Origin: Geminicoccaceae bacterium | Lineage (GTDB): Bacteria; Pseudomonadota; Alphaproteobacteria; Geminicoccales; Geminicoccaceae | Direction: 5' to 3' | Assembly: GCA_028285265.1 (NCBI GenBank) | Contig: JANQPX010000018.1 | Location: 264,400-328,399 of the forward strand | DNA: 64,000 nt | Shown here: piece after piece, positions 52,039 through 60,871 of the stretch | Numbering within the stretch: position 1 is the stretch's first letter | How the letters are laid out: every line of letters starts with the position of its first letter | Program-made: the position numbers and the translations under genes | Notes under the pieces: model-generated | Seen by the model: the letters and a program-made list of their open reading frames with translations, nothing else | Databases searched by the model: none | Told to the model about the DNA's origin: nothing

Positions 52039-52659
52039 ATGCCATTCATCAAGCTTCTGGTTGGCACGCTCACGCTGATCGGGTTGTCATTTCCAACCAT
52101 GGCTGCGGATTTCTCCGATCCCACATGGCCCTGCGTGCAGCGAAAGGTTGAAAAGCTCTCGCTTGGTCTGATGTGGCCATTACCTGTCGACCTCGATTTC
52201 GCGCCTGAGGACGATGTCGTCGAACAAAACATCGGAGCGCTCGTGGAAACACTCGCACTGAGGCGGATCGAGCTTGATGATACCAAACCATCCATCGATG
52301 CATTTGCCGAGAGTCACGCTGGCGATCCTATCCTTCTCGGCCAGGTCTTTGCGGCGGTGTTCGAAAGACTTTCCCAGCGTCGGTCGCAGATCATTAAAGG
52401 CATCGGGGATTTTTCACTAGGCCAGATCGTACTCGCCGAGAAAATCGACGACGCGCGCCTTGAAATGAACAAGCTGATGGAGGCCAAGGAGCCTGATTTC
52501 GACCGCGTCGACGCGCTAGAGGAGCAACTAGATTGGGATCAAACAGTCTATTCGGACCGTCAACGTTCCATCACCTATCTCTGCGAGACGCCGGTCTTGT
52601 TGGAGCAACGCCTTTATAGTGTCGCACAGATGCTGCAGGCGGTTGTCCGCGAACAATGA
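52039..52659 (+). CDS. Secreted protein of unknown function next to the formaldehyde genes
   Basis: This is a 206-residue protein with a signal peptide (about 1-22, ending SFPTMAAD). The ATG at 52039 has AGGAG upstream; the frame opens at 52003. The mature part is mostly helical, with charged stretches (AEKIDDARLEMNKLMEAKEPDF and EEQLDWDQTVYSDRQRS) compatible with a helical bundle or coiled coil. Two cysteines, one near each end (TWPCVQRK and YLCETP), may form a disulfide. I do not recognise the family. It converges tightly (17 bases) with the relay zinc hydrolase gene. The position inside the methanol block suggests a periplasmic role there. Confidence 0.8.
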   Translation: MPFIKLLVGTLTLIGLSFPTMAADFSDPTWPCVQRKVEKLSLGLMWPLPVDLDFAPEDDVVEQNIGALVETLALRRIELDDTKPSIDAFAESHAGDPILLGQVFAAVFERLSQRRSQIIKGIGDFSLGQIVLAEKIDDARLEMNKLMEAKEPDFDRVDALEEQLDWDQTVYSDRQRSITYLCETPVLLEQRLYSVAQMLQAVVREQ

Positions 52660-52676
52660 TACCCGTCGACTAAGAC

Positions 52677-53720
52677 CTATTCCCACTCAAGTTCCGTAAA
52701 AGCGACCGTGGCGTTTCTTTTGTTATAGGCCTGGAAGAGCACCCAGGCTGTCCTCTCCGATTCGGCGATGTGGTTTACTGCATCCCCTAGACGTTCGCCA
52801 TCGGCAATCGCTTGTCGTGTATCCCGCTCAAGTGTCTTCAAATAGCGGTTCATGTCGGCCAGACCATCCGGCCAATCCAGCGCCGGACCGCCATGCCCAG
52901 GCACGATCTTCGTAACCTGCATATGTTCGATATCATGCAGCACCGCCTGCCAGCCCATCAAACGCCCATCGAGAGCGGGCGTATGGCGGTGAAAGATCAG
53001 ATCGCCGGCGAAGAGGGTTCCGCTCGACGTGTCGAATGCCGTGACATCTGCAAGGCTGTGCGCTACGGGCCATGCCTTTACCAAGACAGGCCGATTGCCA
53101 AGATCGATCGCCATTTCCTTGTCGATTGCTATGGTCACGGGCGGCACGTTTGTGCCCAGCACCGACTCGATACCGATCAGCGTTTCGAAACTTTGGCGAT
53201 AGGCAGCCTGCCGATCCGCAAGCGCCCGCGAGAGCCCGACATGCGCAACAATCTCCGCGCCTGTGAAGGCGAAGGGGCCCGTGCCGAACACGTGATCCGG
53301 ATGCAGATGTGTCAGGATCACATGGCTGACCGGTTTCGACGTCTGTTTGCGGATGGCACGCCAAAGCCCTTCACCAACCCAAGGGGCGCCGCCGGTATCA
53401 ACCACCGCAACGCTATCGTCACCGACGATGAAGCCGAGATTGGCGACATCGCCACGATTCGCGCGATCCGGTTCGGCGATATGTCCTTTATGCACAAAGA
53501 CACCGTCGGCGACCTCCTCCACGGTCAACGGTTCGCCAGCCGGTCTGCACATCGGCGTCTTCAACGTGCCTAAGACCGATAAGTTGATCAACGCCGGAGG
53601 ACGTGCCGCTAATGCAGCTTCACATTCGGCCTGCGTCACCGCCTCATAGCCAGGAAGAAGCTGATCGCGACACGGCTCTGCGGCCAGATCCAGACACAAT
53701 GCAATGACGGCCTCGAACAC
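52677..53720 (-). CDS. Quinoprotein relay system zinc metallohydrolase (type 2, beta-lactamase fold)
   Basis: This is a 347-residue metallo-beta-lactamase-fold protein, related to SoxH. The zinc motif HLHPDH, then GPFAFTGAEIVAH, the later AGDLIFH Asp and the final VPGHGGP His are all present, so a dinuclear zinc site should be intact. The N-terminal MCRPAGEPLTVEEVADGVFVHKG fits the group annotated as quinoprotein relay system zinc metallohydrolase 2. I chose the GTG at 53720, with GTGGGG about 8 bases upstream and a hydrophobic N-terminal leader (VFEAVIALCLDLAAEPC); the frame opens at 53789. It is divergent from the fused SoxYZ carrier, its regular companion. Confidence 0.9.
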   Translation of the reverse strand: MFEAVIALCLDLAAEPCRDQLLPGYEAVTQAECEAALAARPPALINLSVLGTLKTPMCRPAGEPLTVEEVADGVFVHKGHIAEPDRANRGDVANLGFIVGDDSVAVVDTGGAPWVGEGLWRAIRKQTSKPVSHVILTHLHPDHVFGTGPFAFTGAEIVAHVGLSRALADRQAAYRQSFETLIGIESVLGTNVPPVTIAIDKEMAIDLGNRPVLVKAWPVAHSLADVTAFDTSSGTLFAGDLIFHRHTPALDGRLMGWQAVLHDIEHMQVTKIVPGHGGPALDWPDGLADMNRYLKTLERDTRQAIADGERLGDAVNHIAESERTAWVLFQAYNKRNATVAFTELEWE

Positions 53721-53865
53721 GAACTGATCCCCACCAAACACCCTGCCCCTGAGGTCTACGACACTAATCAACGCATGGCTAACCACCACGCATCCTATCG
53801 TCTATGTGTCGTTTCATTCGATTTTGTGCCAAAATTTAACGTCAGCTGTGTCAGGAGGATGCGTT

Positions 53866-54678
53866 ATGGTACGCCAACCCGCCTTAATTGCTGCCGCGAC
53901 CATGTTCGCTTGCGGCCCGCTTTTCGCCGGAGAACCTGTCGTTAATCCCCTCACCAATAGCGAAACTTGGGAGGAGCTGCGTTACGACGTCATCGGCGAT
54001 ACAGAAATCCAGCAAGGCCCTGCCATTCTCGAGCTTGATGCTCCCTATCGCGCGCACGATGCAGCAACGGTACCCATCATCTTGCGTCAGCTCGACGCGA
54101 CTGCGGCAATCACCACGGCGACCGTCGTGATCGACGAGAACCCGGCACCGGTCGCTGCCATTCTCGGCTTCTCGCCTGCGATGGCGCCCATTGATTTCGA
54201 GTTGCGTGTGCGAGTCGACCAGTATTCCAATGTGCGCGTATTGGCCGAAACCAACGACGGGCTCTCCATGTCGGGTCGCTTTGTCAAGGCATCCGGCGGC
54301 TGTTCAGCGCCGGCCTCACGGGATCCGGAGATAGCGCTAGCCAACTTAGGCCAAATGAAGCTGCGCATGTTTGACGATCAGCCGCTTATCTCGGTACCAC
54401 GCCGCGAAGCGCAAATCATGATTCGGCATCCGAACTATTCCGGTCTGCAGCGCGATCAGGTGACCCAGCTGTTTATTCCTGCTCATTTTATTGATCACAT
54501 GGAAGTGTGGCAGGGTGACGATCTTCTTTTCACGATGGATGGCGGCATCTCGGTCTCGGAAAACCCTGTGTTCCGCTTCACCTATGCCGACAATGGTGCG
54601 CCCGACCTCGTGGTCAAGGCAACCGACACCGAGGGCAATGTGTTTGAGAACAGACTTTCAAAGGTGATGGGAAGCTGA
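53866..54678 (+). CDS. Fused SoxY-SoxZ-like carrier of the quinoprotein relay
   Basis: This is a 270-residue periplasmic protein. The ATG at 53866 follows AGGAGG; the signal peptide is about 1-21 (ending GPLFA/GEP). Residues 30-150 form a SoxY-like immunoglobulin-type domain ending in the mobile KASGGC segment with the carrier cysteine C146. From about 160 a SoxZ-like domain follows (IMIRHPNYSGLQRDQVTQLFIP, VSENPVFRFTYADN). In sulfur oxidisers SoxY and SoxZ are separate and carry sulfur intermediates on that Cys. The fused form is known near quinoprotein dehydrogenases as a relay component of unknown cargo. It is divergent from the zinc hydrolase. Confidence 0.93.
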   Translation: MVRQPALIAAATMFACGPLFAGEPVVNPLTNSETWEELRYDVIGDTEIQQGPAILELDAPYRAHDAATVPIILRQLDATAAITTATVVIDENPAPVAAILGFSPAMAPIDFELRVRVDQYSNVRVLAETNDGLSMSGRFVKASGGCSAPASRDPEIALANLGQMKLRMFDDQPLISVPRREAQIMIRHPNYSGLQRDQVTQLFIPAHFIDHMEVWQGDDLLFTMDGGISVSENPVFRFTYADNGAPDLVVKATDTEGNVFENRLSKVMGS

Positions 54679-54758
54679 CAGCCAGGCCTGGCACCAGACC
54701 AAAAAATCACGCGACAAATAAACTGTGTCGTCGACAAGTCAACGTGCTGCCGGTCGTT

Positions 54759-55553
54759 TCAGCGAAGCGCTCGGTTCAGATTCTTCGCTGCATCGAGATT
54801 TGCTGACTCAGCGCCAACTACCCCCTTCAAGCGCGTCGACGTCAGGTCGGCGTTCTCAAAGTTCGTCCCACTGACGTCGGCCTTGGAAAGGTCGGCACCG
54901 CCCAACGTTGCCATGGAAAGATCGGCACCCGCGAAGGTCGCGCCAGGCAATTTGGCGAATTCGAGATCAGCCCGTGACATCCGGGCCCCGGTAAAGTCGA
55001 CCCCCTCGCCCCGTGCCGATTTCAGCACACCTCGCATCAGTCCCATCGATTGGTTGCGCATGTCCGCCGAGAAATCCGCTTCTCGAAAAACGGCACCGGT
55101 TAAATTCGCCTTCGTGAAGTCAGCTGCGGTTCGAGCGCGCGTAAAATCCGCCGATGTCAAATTGGCCTTTCCTAGCTGCGTCTGAAATAGCTCCGCGCCT
55201 ACGAGGGACGATCCCTCAAGATTCGCGCCGATCATCCATGCCTGGCTCAAAATGGCACCATCAAACCGCGTGTCACTCAGGTCAGTGCCGTTGAGCGACG
55301 CCGCCCGGAGCACGGCACCGCTAAAATCCAGGCCCGACAGATCGAGCCCGTTTAACCAAAGGCGGGTGAAGTCCGCGGGGGAGTCTTTCGTCGAGGCCTT
55401 AAGCCGTGCGACAACCTCGTCGCGCGTCATCTCTGCCTCTGTCATTTTAGGCAGTGTCATGTCGACGCCGTCGATGGCCGATTGCGCCGATGCAGGAGCG
55501 CCCCAAGCAATGACCCAGGCGATTGTTAGCACAAATCCCAATCCAGCCTGCAT
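54759..55553 (-). CDS. Secreted pentapeptide-repeat protein
   Basis: This is a 264-residue exported protein. The ATG at 55553 follows AGGGGA by 6 bases, with a signal peptide to about residue 24 (ending GAPASAQ). From about residue 65 to the end the A(D/N)LXX pentapeptide pattern repeats around 35 times (LDLSG, LDFSG, AVLRA, ASLNG, TDLSD and so on), forming a right-handed quadrilateral beta-helix. A short break occurs around MRNQSMGLMRG. It ends the signalling operon (60811-54759). Secreted pentapeptide proteins have no common function; in this place it may be a scaffold in the periplasm. Confidence 0.9.
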   Translation of the reverse strand: MQAGLGFVLTIAWVIAWGAPASAQSAIDGVDMTLPKMTEAEMTRDEVVARLKASTKDSPADFTRLWLNGLDLSGLDFSGAVLRAASLNGTDLSDTRFDGAILSQAWMIGANLEGSSLVGAELFQTQLGKANLTSADFTRARTAADFTKANLTGAVFREADFSADMRNQSMGLMRGVLKSARGEGVDFTGARMSRADLEFAKLPGATFAGADLSMATLGGADLSKADVSGTNFENADLTSTRLKGVVGAESANLDAAKNLNRALR

Positions 55554-55570
55554 GATTTTCCCCTGATGCA

Positions 55571-55936
55571 TCAAAAACAGATGATTTCTGCCTCCGCCTG
55601 CGCGCGCTTCAATTCAGCGACGAGGTTCTCGGCAGCAACAGCGGAATTGAAGACAGCCATGCGTTCCCCTCCAACCCTGCGCATCGACAGCACCGTCTCA
55701 GCCTGAACATAGGCTTCATAGGGCAAAATCGATGCGATCTCGTCAATCGAGCAGGCACAGCGCTCCAGCATCGCACGACTCTGACCGTTGACGGCCATGC
55801 AGGCGAACACGTAGTCGGCGCGCGCTGCCGTCGGATAGTCGTTCAGTCTATCCGCTAGTCCCTGCTCCTGCGCGACGACAGGCGACAAACCCCATCCAAG
55901 TGTAAAAAGAAAGATTACGACCAGACGTCTCATCAT
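55571..55936 (-). CDS. Small secreted protein of unknown function
   Basis: This is a 121-residue protein with a signal peptide (about 1-22, ending SPVVAQ/EQG). The mature part is helical and has four cysteines (FACMAV, RCACSI and the final IICF), with CAC in the middle. The pattern FACM-14-CAC resembles small periplasmic proteins found beside quinoprotein genes, but I cannot name the family. It overlaps the upstream gene by 4 bases (ATGA) and precedes the pentapeptide-repeat gene by 17 bases. It is strongly linked to both and to the sensor operon. Confidence 0.8.
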   Translation of the reverse strand: MMRRLVVIFLFTLGWGLSPVVAQEQGLADRLNDYPTAARADYVFACMAVNGQSRAMLERCACSIDEIASILPYEAYVQAETVLSMRRVGGERMAVFNSAVAAENLVAELKRAQAEAEIICF

Positions 55937-56604
55937 TCTGCTGCCTCAAGTCCTTCGAACATAACGGCCGACCTGTAGACCGTGTCATCACGGTTCGGAG
56001 GCGCTGTCTCGGCCACAAGGCTGAGATACCACCCCGGGACCTCCTCGGACATGGTGACTCGCATTTCGAGGTCACCAAAGCCCTGCATCCGATCCCTGTT
56101 GGGGTCATCCTCAAAGGGTTTCATCCGGACGGTAACCGTGGGGACGTTCTTCCCATCGACAACGGCTTCGCCCTCCTCGAACGCGGTAGGCTGCGTGAGC
56201 GCCTCCTTCACGCGATTTCGAATATAGAACGGACTTCCCCCGGCCGACTCGGCCATATCACGCACAACCGTCTCGTAAAAATACATAATCATGGGATTGC
56301 CAACGCTCACCGGGAACTGGCCTAAGGCCCGATGTTTGCCGTCCGTCCGGAACCTGAGCTGCACCATCGTTGCATCCGAGGGCATGACGGAAAGCGCTAT
56401 GCCGCCGGTATCGCGCTTCGCTGCGTCTGGCCTGATCATGTTCGTGACATCGCGACGATAGACCAACGACATTGTAGGGTCGATCGCATCAAGCGTCCCA
56501 TTCCGGAAGAGAAGATCATAGGTCTCCTTTCCTTCCGTCGCGGCTGCATGCGGTGGCACAACCGCAAGCGCCAGAAAGCCCGCGAGGACCAGTGTCTTCA
56601 TCAT
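55933..56604 (-). CDS. Secreted protein of unknown function
   Basis: This is a 223-residue exported protein with a signal peptide (about 1-22, ending PHAAATEG). The mature part begins with KETYDLLFRNGTLDAIDPTMSLVYRRDV and has a beta-rich pattern with repeated acidic turns (VTVRMKPFEDDPNRDRMQGFGDLEMRVTMSEEVPGW), suggesting a lipid- or polypeptide-binding beta fold. It has no cysteine and no motif I recognise. It lies 17 bases after the hybrid kinase stop and overlaps the next small gene, so it is part of the six-gene operon. A function linked to what the kinase senses is possible but unproven. Confidence 0.82.
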   Translation of the reverse strand: MMKTLVLAGFLALAVVPPHAAATEGKETYDLLFRNGTLDAIDPTMSLVYRRDVTNMIRPDAAKRDTGGIALSVMPSDATMVQLRFRTDGKHRALGQFPVSVGNPMIMYFYETVVRDMAESAGGSPFYIRNRVKEALTQPTAFEEGEAVVDGKNVPTVTVRMKPFEDDPNRDRMQGFGDLEMRVTMSEEVPGWYLSLVAETAPPNRDDTVYRSAVMFEGLEAAE

Positions 56605-56621
56605 GTCGCCGATACTCCCTC

Positions 56622-58931
56622 TTAATCAGTCCCCACGCCTGCCGTATTGTCATGGCCGACTTTGGTCGGTGTCTCTTGATCGATGTCGGCGGACGCTAAT
56701 GCCTCCGCTTCGCGATGATGGACCTTGCTTTCGATCATTTGCGTTAACAGCTCGATATCGACCGGCTTGGTCATCAGGGTGATGTCGTTCCGTTCTCCGA
56801 TCCGCCTCAACGCTTTGCTCCGATCGGCCGTGATCAGGATCGCCGGTATGTGCACACCTGTCATGGCGCGCAATTTGGCGATGGCATCGGTACCCCTGTC
56901 GTCGTTATCCAGCTGGTAGTCAGCGAGGATGATGTCAGGCGACATGCCCATATCCATGACCAGCCCACGCGCCTCCGCCGTCGATCGCGCCGCCAGAACA
57001 CTCGCTCCCCATGATTCCAGATGCGTTGTGGTAGCAAAGAGGACGTCCTCGTCATTCTCGATAACGAGGACAATCCGGTCGAGCGATTCGTCATCCTGGG
57101 AGGATAGTTGATCGACCGACACGCTGCTTTTTCTGTCCGAACCGACGAGATCCATCTCGATGGAAAAGACCGAACCTTGCCCGGGCGTCGAGCGCACCCA
57201 AACTCTATGTCCCAAATGCCGACAGGCACTCTCGACGATCGACAAGCCCAGCCCTACGCCGGAACCCGGCCGCGCATTGTTCGCCCGCGTAAACTCATCG
57301 AAGATTCGCGCCTGATCCTCCGCGGCGATACCTATCCCGGTGTCCCAGACCTCGAGTACAACCTTGTTGCCGCGTCGTCGACACCCCACGAGAACGCGAC
57401 CGCCTGGCTTGGTGTACTGGATGGCATTGGCAATCAGATTCTGCGCAGAGCGAAGGAGGTAGACAGGATCGGAGTGAACGACGACCGAGGTCGATACAGC
57501 CGTAAGACGGATCCCCTTTTGTACAGCGACCACGTTCTGCTCAGCGTGGACGTTCTCAAGAATGCCGCCAAGGCTGACATTGGACGGACTGACCGCATTC
57601 GGGTCGCGGCTCTCAAGCCTCGAAATATCGAGGAGTGATCTCAAGAGGTATTCCGACGACGAAAACGCCTTTTCGAGCCGCTCGACCATTGATTTCAGAT
57701 CGGTCTTTCGGGCCGCTTCGCGAAGCGTGAAGATCAGCAGCTTTGCAGCATTGACCGGTTGAAGTAGATCATGACTAGCGGCCGCAAGAAAACGGGTCTT
57801 CGACGAGACCGCCTCTTCAGCACGCTCCTTGGCGACACGGAGTTCTTCTTCGACTAGAGCTTTTTTCTCATATTGCTCTGTCAGACGCGCGTTGGTTTCC
57901 GTGAGCTCCGCTGTTCTCTCCGCCACACGCTTTTCGAGGGTCTCCGTGGTGCGCGCTTCCAGCGTCACATCCTTGAGTTCGACGAGAAACCCGCCACCGG
58001 GAAGCGTGTTCGCCTGGACGTCCAGGACACGATCGTGACGATGCCTGACACGCTTTTGCAGCCGTCCTTTTCGTTTCAGTTCGCCGCGCCAAAAACTTGA
58101 TTTGAGCATGGCGCGATCGGAGATCAATGAGCGACTGCTGATATAATCGAGCAACCCTTCGAGCGATGCGCCCTCCTGCGCAACCGTGAACGGCACGCCA
58201 AGCAGTTGGCGGAACCGAGGGTTCAGCATCATGATCTCGCCCGAAGAGGAATACGTGCACATTCCTGAACTCGAACTTTGGAAGACGGCCTGCAAGTAGT
58301 CGGCCTGACGGTCAATAAGATGCTCACGCTCCGTTCGGTTGCGGCGCACGATTGACGTGATTTCGGTTAATAGCAACACGACATAGGACGGCGATGTGTG
58401 CTGGACACCTAGCTGGTACCAGCGATCGTGCATTAATTCGAGAATGATCGAACCGACAGAAGCACGATCCAATGCCGGACTGGACCGGCCCCATTCCAGC
58501 GGTGATTTGCCGTCAAATGAGACCAGGTGCTTACTTTCAAACATGAACCGGAAATAGGCGCTAATGTCCAATCCCGGACGGAGACATTCGGTAACATCAG
58601 GCAAGAGCCTCTGAAAGAGCTCGTTGCAGATTTCGAGCTTGTCGTCATAGAAGAGTGCTATCCCCTCCTCCATCGACGATAGAGCCTCCATCAGGCTTGT
58701 TCGTGTCCGTTCCCGTTCGTATCGTGCACTCTCAAGCTCGGTCGTGGCGCGCTCCAGATCTCGGCTCTGCGCATCGATCCGCTCCTGCAGTTCCATCGCC
58801 GACTGAAAGGCACTAAACGCTGAAAAATCCATGCTTTTCTGCCGGCTGGCACGTCTCATGAGGGCATCGATAATCTTCGTCTGCCGCAGGAGTTGGGCGT
58901 CCAGGGGCTCGTTCGGGTCTATCAGCGTCAC
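56622..58931 (-). CDS. Soluble hybrid sensor histidine kinase with receiver domain
   Basis: This 769-residue protein has no transmembrane segment. An N-terminal coiled coil (about 45-85) is followed by two PAS-like regions (about 85-200 and 210-330), a second coiled coil (330-380) and HisKA with phospho-acceptor H387 in AAASHDLLQP. An HATPase follows (VWDTGIGIAAEDQARIF, GVGLGLSIVE). The C-terminal receiver has a phospho-acceptor Asp in ILADYQLD. The overall plan matches soluble kinases such as ErcS/ErcS' that control quinoprotein ethanol oxidation in Pseudomonas. It starts at a GTG overlapping the FIST gene stop (GTGA). The likely partners are the FIST protein and the LuxR-type regulator of the same operon. 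Confidence 0.94.
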   Translation of the reverse strand: MTLIDPNEPLDAQLLRQTKIIDALMRRASRQKSMDFSAFSAFQSAMELQERIDAQSRDLERATTELESARYERERTRTSLMEALSSMEEGIALFYDDKLEICNELFQRLLPDVTECLRPGLDISAYFRFMFESKHLVSFDGKSPLEWGRSSPALDRASVGSIILELMHDRWYQLGVQHTSPSYVVLLLTEITSIVRRNRTEREHLIDRQADYLQAVFQSSSSGMCTYSSSGEIMMLNPRFRQLLGVPFTVAQEGASLEGLLDYISSRSLISDRAMLKSSFWRGELKRKGRLQKRVRHRHDRVLDVQANTLPGGGFLVELKDVTLEARTTETLEKRVAERTAELTETNARLTEQYEKKALVEEELRVAKERAEEAVSSKTRFLAAASHDLLQPVNAAKLLIFTLREAARKTDLKSMVERLEKAFSSSEYLLRSLLDISRLESRDPNAVSPSNVSLGGILENVHAEQNVVAVQKGIRLTAVSTSVVVHSDPVYLLRSAQNLIANAIQYTKPGGRVLVGCRRRGNKVVLEVWDTGIGIAAEDQARIFDEFTRANNARPGSGVGLGLSIVESACRHLGHRVWVRSTPGQGSVFSIEMDLVGSDRKSSVSVDQLSSQDDESLDRIVLVIENDEDVLFATTTHLESWGASVLAARSTAEARGLVMDMGMSPDIILADYQLDNDDRGTDAIAKLRAMTGVHIPAILITADRSKALRRIGERNDITLMTKPVDIELLTQMIESKVHHREAEALASADIDQETPTKVGHDNTAGVGTD

Positions 58932-60085
58932 GAGAAGGCACCCATATCCTGCGCGAAAAAAGCAACGCCGACGAATGTCTGGTTCATATGCATCCCGCGG
59001 TGCTGTTCACCATAGGTGTTGAACCCGAAAACCCGCCTATTTCGAAAGATGGACGACACGGCACCGCTCATCTGTTTCTGTTGGATTTCCAGCTTTCGAA
59101 GCACGCAATCAAAGCCGAGAATGAAGTCGGGTGCCGCTCCAGTCTGGTCACACACCGCGAGGCTTTCATCGAGCGTTTTGATGATCTCACGACCCTTGCC
59201 CAACGACATGACAAGACCGTCGTCGATCGCCGCAAGAAAGCATAGGGCATGGTCGCCTACAGCTCCGCTGATCGCTCGCACATAATGGTTCCCGTAATGC
59301 TCAACCAGCATTGGATTTTCTGCAAAGACAAGCGGCGACAGATCGTGCTCGTCGCATCCGACAAGACGCGCATATTCTTGAGCAGCTGGTGCGCCGTTGA
59401 TCTCGTAAACCAAGCGTTCACCGGGGTCCGCCTGGGTTACCACCATTTGGGTTTCAGCCGGAAGAAAGTGGTCGAAGCCAAGTCCCTGAAATCCTAGATT
59501 GGTTTCAAGGAGCAATAGGAGGGCGGCATCACTGTGAAATTGTTTGTCGTGAAGGACGAAGGTCTCAACGAATTCGAGACCATCTCCTGCGGACCCCCCG
59601 AATACGGGCAAATCGTCCAAAGCGAGGTTCAGTGCTGAGATCAGCAGGTCCTCCTGTTTCGAGAGACCATCGGTGAACACCAGACCCATGCGATTCCAGC
59701 CGGCGGTATGGACAAACCTATCCGAAAGGCGTTTCGCTTGAGCGGAAATGCCTGTGATGTGGATGGGGTTGAGCGGCTTGAAGAGTGTGGAAGCACATCT
59801 GAAATTCGCCTTCGGGAAGGCCAGCAATAACAGCGCTTCCGACTCGTAACCGTTCCCGGTGATCTGCCCTGCCGTGGTGCAACCGAAAACGGGTGTGCCT
59901 TCGAGATGCGCGTTAAGCGCATTTAGCATGTCGCCCAAGTCGAGGCTTTTGGGAATAAAGGCAAGCACGAAGCGTGCGTCCTCAGGGTCAATCGTTGCGA
60001 TCGCCTCAGCTACTGCTCTATGCGCTTGCCCTGCAAGCGAGGTACCGACACGAACGAAAGAAGGGCGATGAGCAGGATCGTCCAT
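58928..60085 (-). CDS. FIST-domain sensor protein
   Basis: This is a 385-residue cytosolic protein with FIST_N (about 25-215, with PVFGCTTAGQITGNGYESEALLLLAF and VFGGSAGDGLEF) and FIST_C (about 215-370) domains. FIST modules are predicted small-ligand sensors, often linked to signal transduction. It lies 9 bases after the response regulator stop and is coupled to the hybrid kinase, so it probably supplies the ligand signal that the kinase itself lacks. A FIST gene next to soluble hybrid kinases is known from the Pseudomonas exaAB regulation region, so conservation of this arrangement here is informative. The ligand is unknown. Confidence 0.92.
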   Translation of the reverse strand: MDDPAHRPSFVRVGTSLAGQAHRAVAEAIATIDPEDARFVLAFIPKSLDLGDMLNALNAHLEGTPVFGCTTAGQITGNGYESEALLLLAFPKANFRCASTLFKPLNPIHITGISAQAKRLSDRFVHTAGWNRMGLVFTDGLSKQEDLLISALNLALDDLPVFGGSAGDGLEFVETFVLHDKQFHSDAALLLLLETNLGFQGLGFDHFLPAETQMVVTQADPGERLVYEINGAPAAQEYARLVGCDEHDLSPLVFAENPMLVEHYGNHYVRAISGAVGDHALCFLAAIDDGLVMSLGKGREIIKTLDESLAVCDQTGAAPDFILGFDCVLRKLEIQQKQMSGAVSSIFRNRRVFGFNTYGEQHRGMHMNQTFVGVAFFAQDMGAFS

Positions 60086-60094
60086 GCCGTCAGC

Positions 60095-60811
60095 CTAATG
60101 GTTCAGGAAGGCGCGTGCCTCAGGATTGTCATCAGGCTTGCCCGCAGCGGCTTCAACCAAGACCGCGACTTGCGTCCGGTTGCGAACATCGAGGCGCCGA
60201 AGGAGCGCCGTGATATGTGCCTTGACGGTCGCTTCGGCAAGAGAAAGTTCGAAGGCTATCTGCTTGTTCGGCTTTCCTGCACAGATGAGACGTACGATTT
60301 TCTGCTGCTGCGGGGTCAGCGAAGCCAGCTTTGGATTAAGTGCTCTGGCGCAAATCTTCTGGCCTGTCCGCTCGTCCTGAACATCATATTCTTTCGGCAC
60401 ATAGCTCTCGCCTGCAGCAATTCGGCTCAAGACGTCCTTGAGCTTGTCTGCGGAGGTGTCCTTTGGCAGGAACCCAGCAGCCCCTTCGTGAAGAAGCGAT
60501 TGAACCAACTCCAACGAAGCCAGAGACGAGATAACCAGGATCGGCGCGTCGCCCAAGCGGCTCCGAAGCTGTACGAAGCCAGAAATCCCGGAAACGTCCG
60601 GCAATTTAAGATCGAAGATGACCAGGTCTGGAACGAAACCTCGTTCCAGAACGCTGAGCGCATTGCCCAACGACTCCGCCTTCTCGATGCGACAGCCAGG
60701 AAAGACCGTTTCAATGGCAGACGCCAAAGCATCGCAAAAAAGCGGATGATCATCGACGATCAAGACAGATGACCGGGACATCCGAGGCCTTGAGTCCTCC
60801 CACTTTTTCAT
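60095..60811 (-). CDS. LuxR/NarL-family response regulator
   Basis: This 238-residue transcription factor has a receiver domain (about 15-130; acidic pocket D20/D21, phospho-acceptor D67 in FDLKLPD, Thr/Ser switch in VISSLAS, Lys in GFLPKDTS) and a C-terminal LuxR helix-turn-helix (LTPQQQKIVRLICAGKPNKQIAFELSLAEATVKAH). AGGGAGG precedes the ATG at 60811. It is the first gene of a six-gene operon with FIST, kinase and three secreted proteins. By analogy with ErbR/AgmR in Pseudomonas it probably activates quinoprotein genes. An inverted repeat AACAAG-AG-CTTGTT (60872-60885) lies 61 bases upstream of its start and may be a binding site. Confidence 0.93.
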   Translation of the reverse strand: MKKWEDSRPRMSRSSVLIVDDHPLFCDALASAIETVFPGCRIEKAESLGNALSVLERGFVPDLVIFDLKLPDVSGISGFVQLRSRLGDAPILVISSLASLELVQSLLHEGAAGFLPKDTSADKLKDVLSRIAAGESYVPKEYDVQDERTGQKICARALNPKLASLTPQQQKIVRLICAGKPNKQIAFELSLAEATVKAHITALLRRLDVRNRTQVAVLVEAAAGKPDDNPEARAFLNH

Positions 60812-60871
60812 TGATGTTCCTCCCTACCGGAAAGAGTGCAGTGCCCCCCTCTCGCGGCTGGCAAATAAGCT

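Noticed and set aside
54680..54691. GCCAGGCCTGGC palindrome after the SoxYZ gene as a terminator
   Set aside because: It has no loop-forming centre and no T-run, so it is not a convincing terminator despite lying between converging genes.
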